Of a stretch of 13,740 bases of DNA, positions 6,537 through 13,740 are shown in pieces (within the stretch, counting starts at the first letter, position 1; the number at the start of each line of letters is the position of its first letter). The notes under the pieces are model-generated. The model was not told the origin of the DNA. It was given only the letters and a program-made list of their open reading frames with translations, and made no database searches. Where the stretch lies: positions 1-13,740 of the forward strand of contig JAJFMO010000025.1 in the NCBI GenBank assembly GCA_020697475.1, in the 5' to 3' direction. Made by a program: the position numbers and the translations under genes. Origin of the DNA: Paenibacillaceae bacterium. GTDB lineage: Bacteria > Bacillota > Bacilli > Paenibacillales > NBRC-103111.

Positions 6537-7415
6537 ATGACCAAAGTTTTCTGGGAAGAGCTGTTTCCGCACGAATTCAAGGAAAGGCTGATCGAGCGGC
6601 CTGTTGTTTACGTACCGATCGGTTTATGCGAGCCGCATGGGCAAATCAGTGCGCTTGGAATGGATTTGATTCGAGCTCGGTTTATTTGTGAGCAAACGGC
6701 TCGGCAATCGGGAGGAATTGTCGCTCCTACCGTGGGCTACCATGTTCACGAATCGGGCAACTCCGCGAGGTGGCTCGAACAAAAAGTCGGGGAAACAAAC
6801 GCGTGCATGACGTCCATCCCTGCTTATGTATTTTTCAAGTATTTGCTGTATCAATTGCGAGCCTTCTACAATTCGGGATTCCAAACGGCCATTTTGCTTT
6901 CAGGTCACGGGGGCAGCCATTCGCGCGACTTGAAGCGAGTTGCCCAGATATTTGCGGAATATGTTCAAATGAACGTTTGGTACGGGGTCGACCAGAACGA
7001 ATTGCTTAAGGGGAGTAAGTTTAAGGGAGATCATGCCGGCAAAAATGAAATTTCCGCATTAATGTACGCCCGTCCGGATCTGGTCGACCATTCACTCGTC
7101 TCGTTGGAGGATGTGCCGGGTTCGGGAGGGAAATTGGCTCTGCATCCGACGGCTGGCGAAGCGTCCTGGGAGCACGGCCAGGAAGCTATGAACTATGAAA
7201 TCTCTTACCTCGGTCGACTTGTAGATGAAATGCAGCCCAGAAACAGCGGATTGGAAACATGGAACCGGCTCCCGTTATTAACCTACGAGCAAGTGGAACA
7301 AATTTGGGACCGGCTCGGAGAGGAACAATGGGAAAGCTTGCAGCCCCGACCGGATGAGGAAACAACGTCGGCGACATCGCGGTGGAAATCTTCCGAGACG
7401 AGCAAATTTTACTGA
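6537..7415 (+). CDS. Creatininase-family amidohydrolase
   Basis: A 292-residue cytoplasmic protein of the creatininase / MftE-like family (PF02633), metal-dependent hydrolases that open cyclic amides or cleave small amides. The first metal motif is VPIGLCEPHGQISALGMD, with Glu32, His34 and Asp43. Their spacing matches Glu34, His36 and Asp45 of creatininase. LLSGHGGSH supplies His124 and DHAGKNE gives His166 and Glu171. The usual HLP after the first HG is replaced by QIS, and the Glu two residues after the second-motif His is Gly, as in many non-creatininase members, so creatinine is an unlikely substrate. The last 30 residues are a polar extension. I preferred ATG at 6537 (AGGAG ends 11 bases upstream) to ATG at 6528, which is only 2 bases from it. 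It forms an operon with the acyltransferase-like gene starting 15 bases downstream. Confidence 0.85.
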   Translation: MTKVFWEELFPHEFKERLIERPVVYVPIGLCEPHGQISALGMDLIRARFICEQTARQSGGIVAPTVGYHVHESGNSARWLEQKVGETNACMTSIPAYVFFKYLLYQLRAFYNSGFQTAILLSGHGGSHSRDLKRVAQIFAEYVQMNVWYGVDQNELLKGSKFKGDHAGKNEISALMYARPDLVDHSLVSLEDVPGSGGKLALHPTAGEASWEHGQEAMNYEISYLGRLVDEMQPRNSGLETWNRLPLLTYEQVEQIWDRLGEEQWESLQPRPDEETTSATSRWKSSETSKFY

Positions 7416-7430
7416 ACAGGGGAGAACGGA

Positions 7431-8609
7431 ATGGCGGGGATAGCGGAGCAACGCGACTTCTTATCCGAATCGTGGATCACTTCGGCGAATGACATCATGA
7501 AATTGGATCCTCCCATAATCACTGCGTTCCTGGAAGCTGCAGCCATGGTCCGCGGCCGCGCCCAGCTTTGGGAACTCGCCCTAAGCTGCCGCAACCTTGT
7601 TCTTGCCGCCGGTGAAGATGATCATAAGACGATGGTTGCGGAGCTAGTGAGCGTGTTGAAGGACAGCAACGATGATTTGAAGGACGTTATGGGCAGGCAA
7701 GCCGGCATGTTTGCGGCGCTGCTTGTTCCGCTCCTTCTCCCCCAGACGATTCATCGTTATCGTTCTCAAGGAATTTCCGACGATGTTCTGGTAGATACGA
7801 TGAGCGATATCGGCATTTGGATCAAGAGTTACTACGATCAGCACGGGATCTGGGGATTGGATAATATCAAATGGTTGCTCAATCACTTGTGTTGCAGGCT
7901 GTTCCGCCTGGGGCGCCTGCAATTTATTCGCGAGCCGTTTCGCCATTCGGTCATCGTATTGCGCAACGTTCGCGACGGCGAAGTGGCCGCGTTATCCGAG
8001 GCAGGCGTCGATTATCGCCAAGACGGTCTGGTCGACGGCACCAATCGAATTTACGATTCGCTCGGTAAATGGACGGCCAGCTTCGAGCAAACGGACGGCT
8101 ATTTTATCGGAAATCCGCTTCTCTCCGCAGGAAAGGCGCTGAATCAGCCGGCTTATTTGCCGGCGACTGACTGGCGAATTGAACTTCAGCGCGGGGACCC
8201 GGTGTTGAGTATTCATATTCCCGAGGGGGGGAAGATGGCGCATGAGTTGTGCAAGGAATCCATGCTTCAAACGGTGGACTTCTATCGGAAACACTTCCCG
8301 GACCGACCGTTTCGAGCTTTTGCCTGCACATCGTGGCTGATGGATCCGCAGTTCCAGACGATCCTCCCCGATTTTTCCAACATCGTCAAGTTTCAAAAGG
8401 AGTTTTACCTGTTTCCGATCCGATCGAATGAAGAGGAGACTTATCGCAGAGTATTCGGCATGGCCGAAATCGACCCGGCAACGGCCGGTCGGGATACCGG
8501 GTTAAGGCGCGCCATCTTGGATAACGCGGCAGCCGGGAATCGTCCTCACGCTGCTTCGGGCTTTTTGCTGCAAGACGATTTGACAAGTGGAATGAAGAGA
8601 CATTTTTGA
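7431..8609 (+). CDS. NAT_N/GNAT_C-type acyltransferase domain protein (DUF5596 family)
   Basis: A 392-residue soluble protein. Residues about 25-180 match the helical N-acyltransferase N-terminal domain type. Residues about 195-355 match the GNAT-like C-terminal domain: DWRIELQRGDPVLSIHIPEGG (His262 in HIP), then FRAFACTSWLMDPQF (Cys299, Trp302) and ILPDFSNIVKFQKEFYL, which are hallmarks of this poorly characterised family. No activity has been assigned to most members, so the acyl donor and acceptor are unknown. ATG at 7431 follows AGGGGAG (7418-7424) by 6 bases, and the gene begins 15 bases after the creatininase-family stop, so both are surely cotranscribed. A short stretch at 8151-8182 has a near-identical relic at 1319-1350. 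A terminator follows 21 bases after the stop. Confidence 0.82.
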   Translation: MAGIAEQRDFLSESWITSANDIMKLDPPIITAFLEAAAMVRGRAQLWELALSCRNLVLAAGEDDHKTMVAELVSVLKDSNDDLKDVMGRQAGMFAALLVPLLLPQTIHRYRSQGISDDVLVDTMSDIGIWIKSYYDQHGIWGLDNIKWLLNHLCCRLFRLGRLQFIREPFRHSVIVLRNVRDGEVAALSEAGVDYRQDGLVDGTNRIYDSLGKWTASFEQTDGYFIGNPLLSAGKALNQPAYLPATDWRIELQRGDPVLSIHIPEGGKMAHELCKESMLQTVDFYRKHFPDRPFRAFACTSWLMDPQFQTILPDFSNIVKFQKEFYLFPIRSNEEETYRRVFGMAEIDPATAGRDTGLRRAILDNAAAGNRPHAASGFLLQDDLTSGMKRHF

Positions 8610-8630
8610 AAAACTTATAATGAAGCTCAT

Positions 8631-8659
8631 AAAATCCTCTCGTCAGCAAGAGGATTTTT
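8631..8659 (+). terminator. Rho-independent terminator after the acyltransferase gene
   Basis: AAAATCCTCT (8631-8640) pairs perfectly with AGAGGATTTT (8649-8658) around an 8-base loop and ends in a five-T run. A consensus TATAAT lies just ahead (8616-8621) without a good -35 element, so the hairpin could alternatively sit at the very 5' end of the next transcript. Confidence 0.85.
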
Positions 8660-8692
8660 ATGCGCATAAGGCGCGCTAAGGGGGGAGCCTTA

Positions 8693-10828
8693 TTGAAAAC
8701 GATCAAATTCAAGCCGTCTTTATTTTATCAATATTTGTTGTCCTATATGGTGCTGCTATTCCTTCCATTGGCCGCTGTCGGGGTGCTCGGCTATGATCAC
8801 TTCGCGGATATATTAAGAAACCAGGTGCTGGATTCCAATCGCAACCATATTGCTCAAATCGGGGATTCGATGGACACCAAGCTCAATGAGATGGCCAATA
8901 TCGCCACGCAAATCTCGTTAAACAACTCGCTGGTCAGATATAAAGCACAGGATTTGAATGCCACGTTCAATACTTTCAAGCAGCTGAATTATTCCGGAGC
9001 GAACCAATTTTTCTATGACGTTCTCTATTATCCACGCGGTTCAAAATATATTTTTTCAGCGGACAGTTCCTATCGGCTGGAGGATTATTATGATCTAAAC
9101 ACGTATCGGAATTGGCCTTATGAGAAATTTATTGCCGACTTGAATATGGGCATGGACCCCGAATGGCGCATGGCGGAGCCGATCGTTCATCCCAACCATA
9201 CCGTACGAAGCATGCTGACCTATGTCGTTCCGATTCCTTTCGGCAGTACGGCGCCTTATGCGACAGTCGTCTTTCAAATTCGGGAAGACACGATTAGAGA
9301 GATGCTGCGGACAGCGTACACTTACCGGGACGGGGACGCGATCATTCTGGACGAACACGGACGCGTGATGGCAACGCTTGCGATGACGCCTCTCACGAAT
9401 TCTGCCGACTTCCCTAAAGTTATAGAACAGTCGCTCGATTCGGGATCCCAGCATATCCAATTGGATGGAGAAACGTACTATTTGTCGCATATTCGCTCCA
9501 AAGTCAACGGCTGGACGTATTTGACGGTGATTCCTGAGCGGGAGTTGCTCGAACCGGTCAGGAAGGTGAAAAATAATGCGGTTTTGGCGATGGCGCTGAT
9601 CGTATTTTTTGGCATTGTCCTCATTTATTTAGGCATGCAGCTCAACTATAATCCAGTCCGCAAACTGATCGGCAAAGTGGAGGATTCCAAACCCGCGGTG
9701 CTGCGCCAGCAATTCATCGACTTGGTCAAAGGCCGATTCTCGTCTTGGGCCGAATTCAACGACAAAGTCGGCGAACTCGGACTGTTCATCCCGGATAAGT
9801 CATTGTGTTACTTTCTCCTCTTGCAATTCGAAGATCCGAACCGGGCGGTGTCGAATTTATTTCCGGAGGGGATGACGGTTTATGGCGTCGAATGGATTGA
9901 GGAGAACCAATGGGTAGGGCTGGCGGTGGAGCCTCCCGGAACGGAATGGGAAGAAACCGGCTGGCTTGAGTGGCATCATTGGTTGTTGGCTCAGCCAGGC
10001 GGTGGAGTCACGGTAGGTATGGGGGAGAAGTACCGGGATATCCGGGATATGCCTAAATCGTATATCGAGGCTTCCATGTCGTTGCAATACCAATTGATTA
10101 AAGGGAAAGATCATGTCATTTTTTTCCGGGAAACGGGGGCCGACAATCGCAGCATCGACTGGTATCCGAAACAGCTGTTTGAGCAGATTTATTTGAAAGT
10201 CAAACAAGCGGACGCCTGTGAATCGGAACAGATCGTACGGTCGCTCGCGACACAAATTCGCGAGAATAGCCGGAGCCTGTTTACGACGCGGTATTTGTGC
10301 TGGGAAACGTTAAACACGGTCATGAAAGCGAGGATGGATGTCGTTCGTCATCTTGACCAGGCCCAGGCCCAGGATTATCCCGATTTGTTCCAGGTTATGA
10401 AGCTTACCCGCATGGAGGAATTGGAACAACTGTTGATCCGGACCGTACGGGGATCCTGCGAGGAAATCGGGAAATGCTGCGAGAATGAAGATGCTTTGCT
10501 GGCAGGGATGAAACAATATTTGGAACGCCGATATGCGGACAATCAGTTTACGGTGCGCGAGATAGCCGATCAATTTTCCATGTCTTTGGCTCACCTGGGA
10601 AAATATTTTAAGGAAAAGACAGGTTGCACGCTATCGGAATACATTCATCGGTTGCGAATCGACAAGGCGAAGCAGTTGCTCAGATCTACCGATCTGCAAC
10701 TGTTGGACATCGTTCAGACGGTCGGCTACCAAGATGTTTCCAGCTTCATTCGCAAATTTAAGGCGGAGATGTCCATCACCCCGGGTGAGTATCGAAAACT
10801 TTTCCAATCCGAAGCCTCCTCCGCATAA
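8693..10828 (+). CDS. Membrane-bound AraC-family regulator (YesS-like) with extracellular sensor domain
   Basis: A 711-residue transmembrane transcription factor. TM1 spans about residues 14-34 (YLLSYMVLLFLPLAAVGVLGY). An extracellular Cache-like sensor domain spans about 35-290, TM2 about 296-318, and a cytoplasmic linker follows. The C-terminal AraC HTH occupies about 617-705 (FTVREIADQFSMSLAHLGKYFKE, then LLDIVQTVGYQDVSSFIRKFK and ITPGEYRK). The architecture and length match B. subtilis YesS, which controls rhamnogalacturonan use. Such regulators usually control adjacent transport and polysaccharide-degradation genes, here the lipoprotein and beta-helix enzyme downstream. I chose TTG at 8693 because GGGGGGAG ends 5 bases upstream. 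An ATG at 8660 would begin at the last base after the terminator's T-run and has no ribosome binding site. No histidine kinase domain is present, so signalling must pass directly to the HTH. Confidence 0.9.
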   Translation: MKTIKFKPSLFYQYLLSYMVLLFLPLAAVGVLGYDHFADILRNQVLDSNRNHIAQIGDSMDTKLNEMANIATQISLNNSLVRYKAQDLNATFNTFKQLNYSGANQFFYDVLYYPRGSKYIFSADSSYRLEDYYDLNTYRNWPYEKFIADLNMGMDPEWRMAEPIVHPNHTVRSMLTYVVPIPFGSTAPYATVVFQIREDTIREMLRTAYTYRDGDAIILDEHGRVMATLAMTPLTNSADFPKVIEQSLDSGSQHIQLDGETYYLSHIRSKVNGWTYLTVIPERELLEPVRKVKNNAVLAMALIVFFGIVLIYLGMQLNYNPVRKLIGKVEDSKPAVLRQQFIDLVKGRFSSWAEFNDKVGELGLFIPDKSLCYFLLLQFEDPNRAVSNLFPEGMTVYGVEWIEENQWVGLAVEPPGTEWEETGWLEWHHWLLAQPGGGVTVGMGEKYRDIRDMPKSYIEASMSLQYQLIKGKDHVIFFRETGADNRSIDWYPKQLFEQIYLKVKQADACESEQIVRSLATQIRENSRSLFTTRYLCWETLNTVMKARMDVVRHLDQAQAQDYPDLFQVMKLTRMEELEQLLIRTVRGSCEEIGKCCENEDALLAGMKQYLERRYADNQFTVREIADQFSMSLAHLGKYFKEKTGCTLSEYIHRLRIDKAKQLLRSTDLQLLDIVQTVGYQDVSSFIRKFKAEMSITPGEYRKLFQSEASSA

Positions 10829-10853
10829 TTTTTCTTCGAAAAGGAGCACTTTT

Positions 10854-10973
10854 ATGTTTCGCATACCAGGGTTACAAACCGCTGATTGCCATTTCGTGCA
10901 ATTGCACCTTAGGATAAAGCCAAGCGATCGGATGGAAACGTTGTCAGATCGGGGTGGTTCCGGATGGCGATGA
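10854..10973 (+). CDS. Small ORF (39 codons) overlapping the start of the binding lipoprotein gene
   Basis: ATG at 10854 is preceded by an excellent ribosome binding site, AAAAGGAG at 10839-10846, spaced 7 bases. The product (MFRIPGLQTADCHFVQ and onward, ending SGWR) has no signal peptide, membrane segment or family I recognise. Its TGA (10971-10973) overlaps the in-frame ATG at 10970 of the next gene as ATGA and runs past the other candidate start at 10964. Its translation would therefore deliver ribosomes to the lipoprotein start, whose own ribosome binding site (GGGGTGG at 10951-10957) is weaker. It could be a leader peptide, a real small protein, or a relic of a lost gene. Confidence 0.5.
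   Translation: MFRIPGLQTADCHFVQLHLRIKPSDRMETLSDRGGSGWR
10932..10947 (+). promoter_or_regulatory. Candidate catabolite-repression (cre) site
   Basis: ATGGAAACGTTGTCAG fits the Bacillus cre consensus WTGNAANCGNWNNCWW at every fixed position except the last. It lies 17 bases ahead of the binding lipoprotein start, inside the small ORF. CcpA control would suit a sugar-uptake and polysaccharide-degradation unit. The protein-DNA link is inference. Confidence 0.4.
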
Positions 10974-12541
10974 GGAGATTCATTCTATGTGCGCTTGCAG
11001 CCGTACTGGCCGTCTCGCTGACGCTCTCAGGATGCTCAAAACACACGGGAGGCGATGCCCGAACAACGGAGAAGGAACCACTGAGTTTCCCGTTGCCGAA
11101 GACGATCACTCTTAAAATGTTTGCGGTCAAAAACCCGAATGTCAGCAAAAACTATAACGAGATGAAAGTGTTCCAAGATCTTCAGGCCAAGACCCATATC
11201 GAAGTGAAGTGGACGCTGGTGTTGCAACAAAACAAGCGGGCGGCGCTGAATCTCCTAACAGCAAGCAATGACCTTCCGGACGCATATTACGGGTATGGCA
11301 GCCTGGACTCCGACGATATCGTCAATTACGGACAACAAGGAATTCTCGTTCCCTTGGAAGGGCTGATTGATCAATATGCTCCGAACGTAAAGAAGCTGCT
11401 CGAGGAGCGACCCGATTTCCGCAACATGATTACGGCCCCGGACGGCCATATCTATTCGTTATTCAGTGTGGACGAATCACCGGCCAGCGGCATTCCGGCA
11501 GCGATGTTTATCAACAAGCGATGGCTGGATGAAGCGGGCTTGAAAGTGCCGGAAACGTTCGAGGAATTCGTGACCGTGCTTCAAGCGTTCAAACAAAACC
11601 ATCCGGATAAAATTCCGTTTAGCGCGATGTTCCGCCATACGAATATGGGCATCCAAAACTTGGCCGGTTCCTTCGGAATCCCTTACGACATGAGCAGCGG
11701 TATGCTGATTCGCCGGGGAAAGGTGGAATTTGCCCCGGCTCAGCCGGAATTCCGGGAATTTGTAATGGCATTGCACAAGTTGTACCGTCAAGGGTTGATC
11801 GATCCTGAGCTGATGACGCATAATACCTTGGCTTATAATGCAAAAATCAGTAAGGGCGATGTGGGAGTATTTCTCTCCTATACCAAAGATATCTTAAACC
11901 CGGTAGCCAAAAAAGACTATATTCCTCTGGCCCCGCTTCAAGGCCCGGGAGGGGATCGGTACTGGTGGCAAACGGTCAAAAATTTTAAACCGTCAGGGTT
12001 TGCCATCACGAAGGAAAACAAGTTTCCGGAAGCGTCGATGATGTGGGTCGACCAAATGTATAGTCTGGGCGGGAGTCTGGATTTCGGATATGGACCGCAA
12101 GGGGAAGTGTGGGAGCGGACTCCGGAAGGCCGGATCATGTTCCTTGCTGCTCCGCACGGTCAGAATGCGATCCAGTTTCGCTATCATGACGCACCCGGCG
12201 TGATGGCCGCATACGCCTTGACCGCCGAGCGCTACGCTAACTCCATTCTCAACAAGAACGATGAAACGAAGACGAAGCTGAATGAATTATATAAGCCGTT
12301 CGTTCAGAATGACATCGTGAAATTCAATGACATTCTGATGGAGAAAGAGGATGTCGACAAAATCAAACCGATCGCCACCGATATTACGGCAACCAATGCT
12401 TATATGGACAACAGTATGGCTCAATTCATCATTCACGGGGTGAGTGACGACACTTGGCAGGAACACTTGAACCAGCTGAAAAGGCTGAATATCGACACAT
12501 TGATCCAGGTTTATCAGAAATATATCGACAAGCGGGACTGA
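10964..12541 (+). CDS. Extracellular solute-binding lipoprotein (carbohydrate ABC transporter type, family 1)
   Basis: A 525-residue lipoprotein: the signal peptide MAMRRFILCALAAVLAVSL leads to the lipobox LSGC with Cys24 as the lipid anchor. A mature two-lobed binding protein follows, of the large Paenibacillus LipO/YtcQ-like type in the SBP_bac_1 superfamily. Typical features are TITLKMFAV, the early strand with DLPDAYYGYGS, PLEGLIDQYAPNVKKLLEE, FINKRWLDEAGLKVPETFEEF, FRQGLIDPEL-like YRQGLIDPEL, and the late SGFAITKENKFPEASMMWVDQMY. These proteins capture oligosaccharides outside the cell for an ABC importer. No permease or ATPase gene is adjacent on either side, so it must use one encoded elsewhere or act in sensing with the upstream regulator. 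ATG 10964 has GGGGTGG 6 bases upstream; ATG 10970 is a coupled alternative. It is followed 78 bases later by the beta-helix gene with no terminator. Confidence 0.92.
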   Translation: MAMRRFILCALAAVLAVSLTLSGCSKHTGGDARTTEKEPLSFPLPKTITLKMFAVKNPNVSKNYNEMKVFQDLQAKTHIEVKWTLVLQQNKRAALNLLTASNDLPDAYYGYGSLDSDDIVNYGQQGILVPLEGLIDQYAPNVKKLLEERPDFRNMITAPDGHIYSLFSVDESPASGIPAAMFINKRWLDEAGLKVPETFEEFVTVLQAFKQNHPDKIPFSAMFRHTNMGIQNLAGSFGIPYDMSSGMLIRRGKVEFAPAQPEFREFVMALHKLYRQGLIDPELMTHNTLAYNAKISKGDVGVFLSYTKDILNPVAKKDYIPLAPLQGPGGDRYWWQTVKNFKPSGFAITKENKFPEASMMWVDQMYSLGGSLDFGYGPQGEVWERTPEGRIMFLAAPHGQNAIQFRYHDAPGVMAAYALTAERYANSILNKNDETKTKLNELYKPFVQNDIVKFNDILMEKEDVDKIKPIATDITATNAYMDNSMAQFIIHGVSDDTWQEHLNQLKRLNIDTLIQVYQKYIDKRD

Positions 12542-12619
12542 TCGGGATACCGCTGTGAAAGGGGGAATGCGGCGCTATATGCAGCCACTGCAAAATTGGA
12601 TAAGGGAGATGAAAGTTCA

Positions 12620-13740
12620 ATGAGAAGATTAGTGTCCATGCTCTGGTTTGTTTCGTTGTTGGCAAGTTTTATTGGGGTTGGCCCGCTGCCCCACGCTCAT
12701 GCAACCGCTGTTTCAGCCACAACCAATAACCTGGAAGACGGATGGGTGGAGACAGGCAATGAAACCGTATTTAATGGCGTGAACATCAAAGTGAAGGACA
12801 ACACCCAGGATCATATCGCTTATTTTAAATTTGAGGTCAAAGGAATTACGGGAGTCGTCACTTCGGCAACTCTCCGGTTATATATGACCACAGCCCAAAG
12901 CAACAAGCATATTACCATCTATGCGGCGGATAACGACTGGACCGAAGGCACTCTTGCTTGGAGCAATCATCCTGTATTAAGGGGCGACCCTATTGTAACC
13001 GTTACCCCGCCTTCCACCGCCAACCAGTATGTTGATTTCGATGTGACAAGGTACATCTCGGGTACGGGAGTGTTTACTTTCTATTTAACGACCGATTCGC
13101 CCGGCGATTTTATTTTCAATTCGGGTGAAGCCTCCTCGAATAAACCGTTGCTTAACGTCAGCGCCGATGAATCGGTCAGCCGGTTGCCAAGCGACGTGAT
13201 GTCGCAGAACGGCTGGTATGGCGAAAGGTATATCAGCGAGTACTCCAGTCCGGGCGATGTGACGAATGTAGGCTACTTTGACGTCACCAAGCAGCCATAC
13301 GGAGCCAAGGGAGACGGAGTGACCGACGATACTCTGGCCATCCAGCGGGCAATGAATGAGGCAAGGGATTCCCAAGTGGTCTTGTACTTCCCGGCGGGGA
13401 CTTACCTGGTCACGGATACGCTGAATGCCGTCCAAGGCTTGATCACGCAGCAGGATTTGAACGGTGAACGGCTTCGGATGAGAATTTTCCCCAATGTATT
13501 GAGAGGGCCTCATCAAGGAGCGAGGGCAACGATCAAGCTGGCTCCCGACACCCCCGGGTTTAACAGCACGACCGCTCCCAAGCCGCTTCTTCATATCTGG
13601 TCGAGGGGTACTGGCGCCAAACCGGCTACACAGAATATGTCGGGTGTCAATTACAATCAAATGCTGATCGATGTCGATCTTGACTTAAGCGGCAATGAAG
13701 GGTCAGGCGGAAATAACGGCGCCGTTGGTGTAGATCATGC
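12620..13740 (+). CDS. Secreted DNRLRE plus pectate-lyase-superfamily beta-helix enzyme (3' end outside window)
   Basis: ATG at 12620 opens a frame with no stop to the window edge (373 codons plus two bases). AAGGGAG at 12602-12608 lies 11 bases upstream. Residues 1 to about 29 (MRRLVSMLWFVSLLASFIG onward, ending AHA) form a signal peptide. Residues about 35-180 are a DNRLRE (CBM96-like) domain: AYFKFEVKGITG, ATLRLYM, WTEGTLAWSNHP, VDFDVTRYI, FNSGEASSNKPLL. From about 219 YFDVTKQPYGAKGDGVTDDT-type sequence (Gly228 starts GAKGDGVTDD) begins the Pectate_lyase_3 / GH55-GH28-related right-handed beta-helix, with VLYFPAGTYLVTDTL next. The substrate is uncertain: pectin-like polymers or beta-glucans are family options. 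It is a paralogue of the genes at 1-840 and about 976-1293. Its place after the binding lipoprotein suggests shared induction by the regulator at 8693. Confidence 0.9.
   Translation, partial: MRRLVSMLWFVSLLASFIGVGPLPHAHATAVSATTNNLEDGWVETGNETVFNGVNIKVKDNTQDHIAYFKFEVKGITGVVTSATLRLYMTTAQSNKHITIYAADNDWTEGTLAWSNHPVLRGDPIVTVTPPSTANQYVDFDVTRYISGTGVFTFYLTTDSPGDFIFNSGEASSNKPLLNVSADESVSRLPSDVMSQNGWYGERYISEYSSPGDVTNVGYFDVTKQPYGAKGDGVTDDTLAIQRAMNEARDSQVVLYFPAGTYLVTDTLNAVQGLITQQDLNGERLRMRIFPNVLRGPHQGARATIKLAPDTPGFNSTTAPKPLLHIWSRGTGAKPATQNMSGVNYNQMLIDVDLDLSGNEGSGGNNGAVGVDH

Noticed and set aside
8660..8692. ATG 8660 as start of the membrane regulator
   Set aside because: It follows directly on the terminator's T-run and has no ribosome binding site, whereas TTG 8693 has GGGGGGAG at 5 bases.
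8692..8707. cre-like sequence at the start codon of the membrane regulator
   Set aside because: The conserved C near the end of the consensus is missing and the position within coding sequence makes it weaker than the site at 10932.
10950..10963. GGGGTGGTTCCGG resembling the T-box core
   Set aside because: The match to GGGTGGNACCGCG is incomplete, no specifier stem or antiterminator/terminator is visible, and the GGGGTGG serves better as a ribosome binding site.
13085..13660. 191-codon open frame on the minus strand
   Set aside because: It lies wholly inside the DNRLRE/beta-helix gene, whose signal peptide and domains are clear; the antisense product shows no family features and no ribosome binding site.

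Overview
This window looks like accessory, carbohydrate-related DNA from an endospore-forming Firmicute, most likely Paenibacillaceae (Paenibacillus or Cohnella type). The reasons are a complete spore-germination receptor operon, secreted beta-helix polysaccharide enzymes with jelly-roll or DNRLRE modules, a membrane-bound AraC-type regulator of the YesS style, strong AGGAGG-type ribosome binding sites and frequent TTG/GTG starts. This placement rests on gene content only.

Layout: (1) Bases 1-840 are the 3' end of a secreted beta-helix enzyme with a C-terminal jelly-roll domain, closed by a clean terminator. (2) Bases about 976-1293 are a collapsed relic of a second beta-helix gene: its conserved start is joined in frame to its C-terminal part and the middle is missing. 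Just after it, 1319-1350 matches part of the acyltransferase gene found 6.8 kb downstream. (3) An AraC-family regulator (minus strand) is transcribed divergently from a four-gene germination operon (permease, GerA-type, GerC lipoprotein, small membrane protein). Three copies of CGATAAT lie in the divergent intergenic region. (4) A good sigma-A promoter whose -10 lies inside a 10-bp palindrome drives a creatininase-family hydrolase and an NAT/GNAT-like acyltransferase, ending in a terminator. (5) A membrane AraC regulator, a 39-codon small ORF, a solute-binding lipoprotein and the start of a DNRLRE plus pectate-lyase-superfamily beta-helix enzyme (running off the right edge) form a same-strand series with no clear terminator between them.

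How it fits together (inference): the regulator, binding lipoprotein and beta-helix enzyme form a sense-bind-degrade unit for an extracellular polysaccharide, with a candidate CcpA (cre) site ahead of the lipoprotein. The binding protein has no permease genes beside it. The creatininase/acyltransferase pair could process a cytoplasmic product, but its substrate is unknown. The germination operon sits between two groups of paralogous beta-helix genes. The relics at 976-1350 suggest the locus has been duplicated and then partly deleted.

No tRNA, rRNA, CRISPR array, transposase or integrase was seen.
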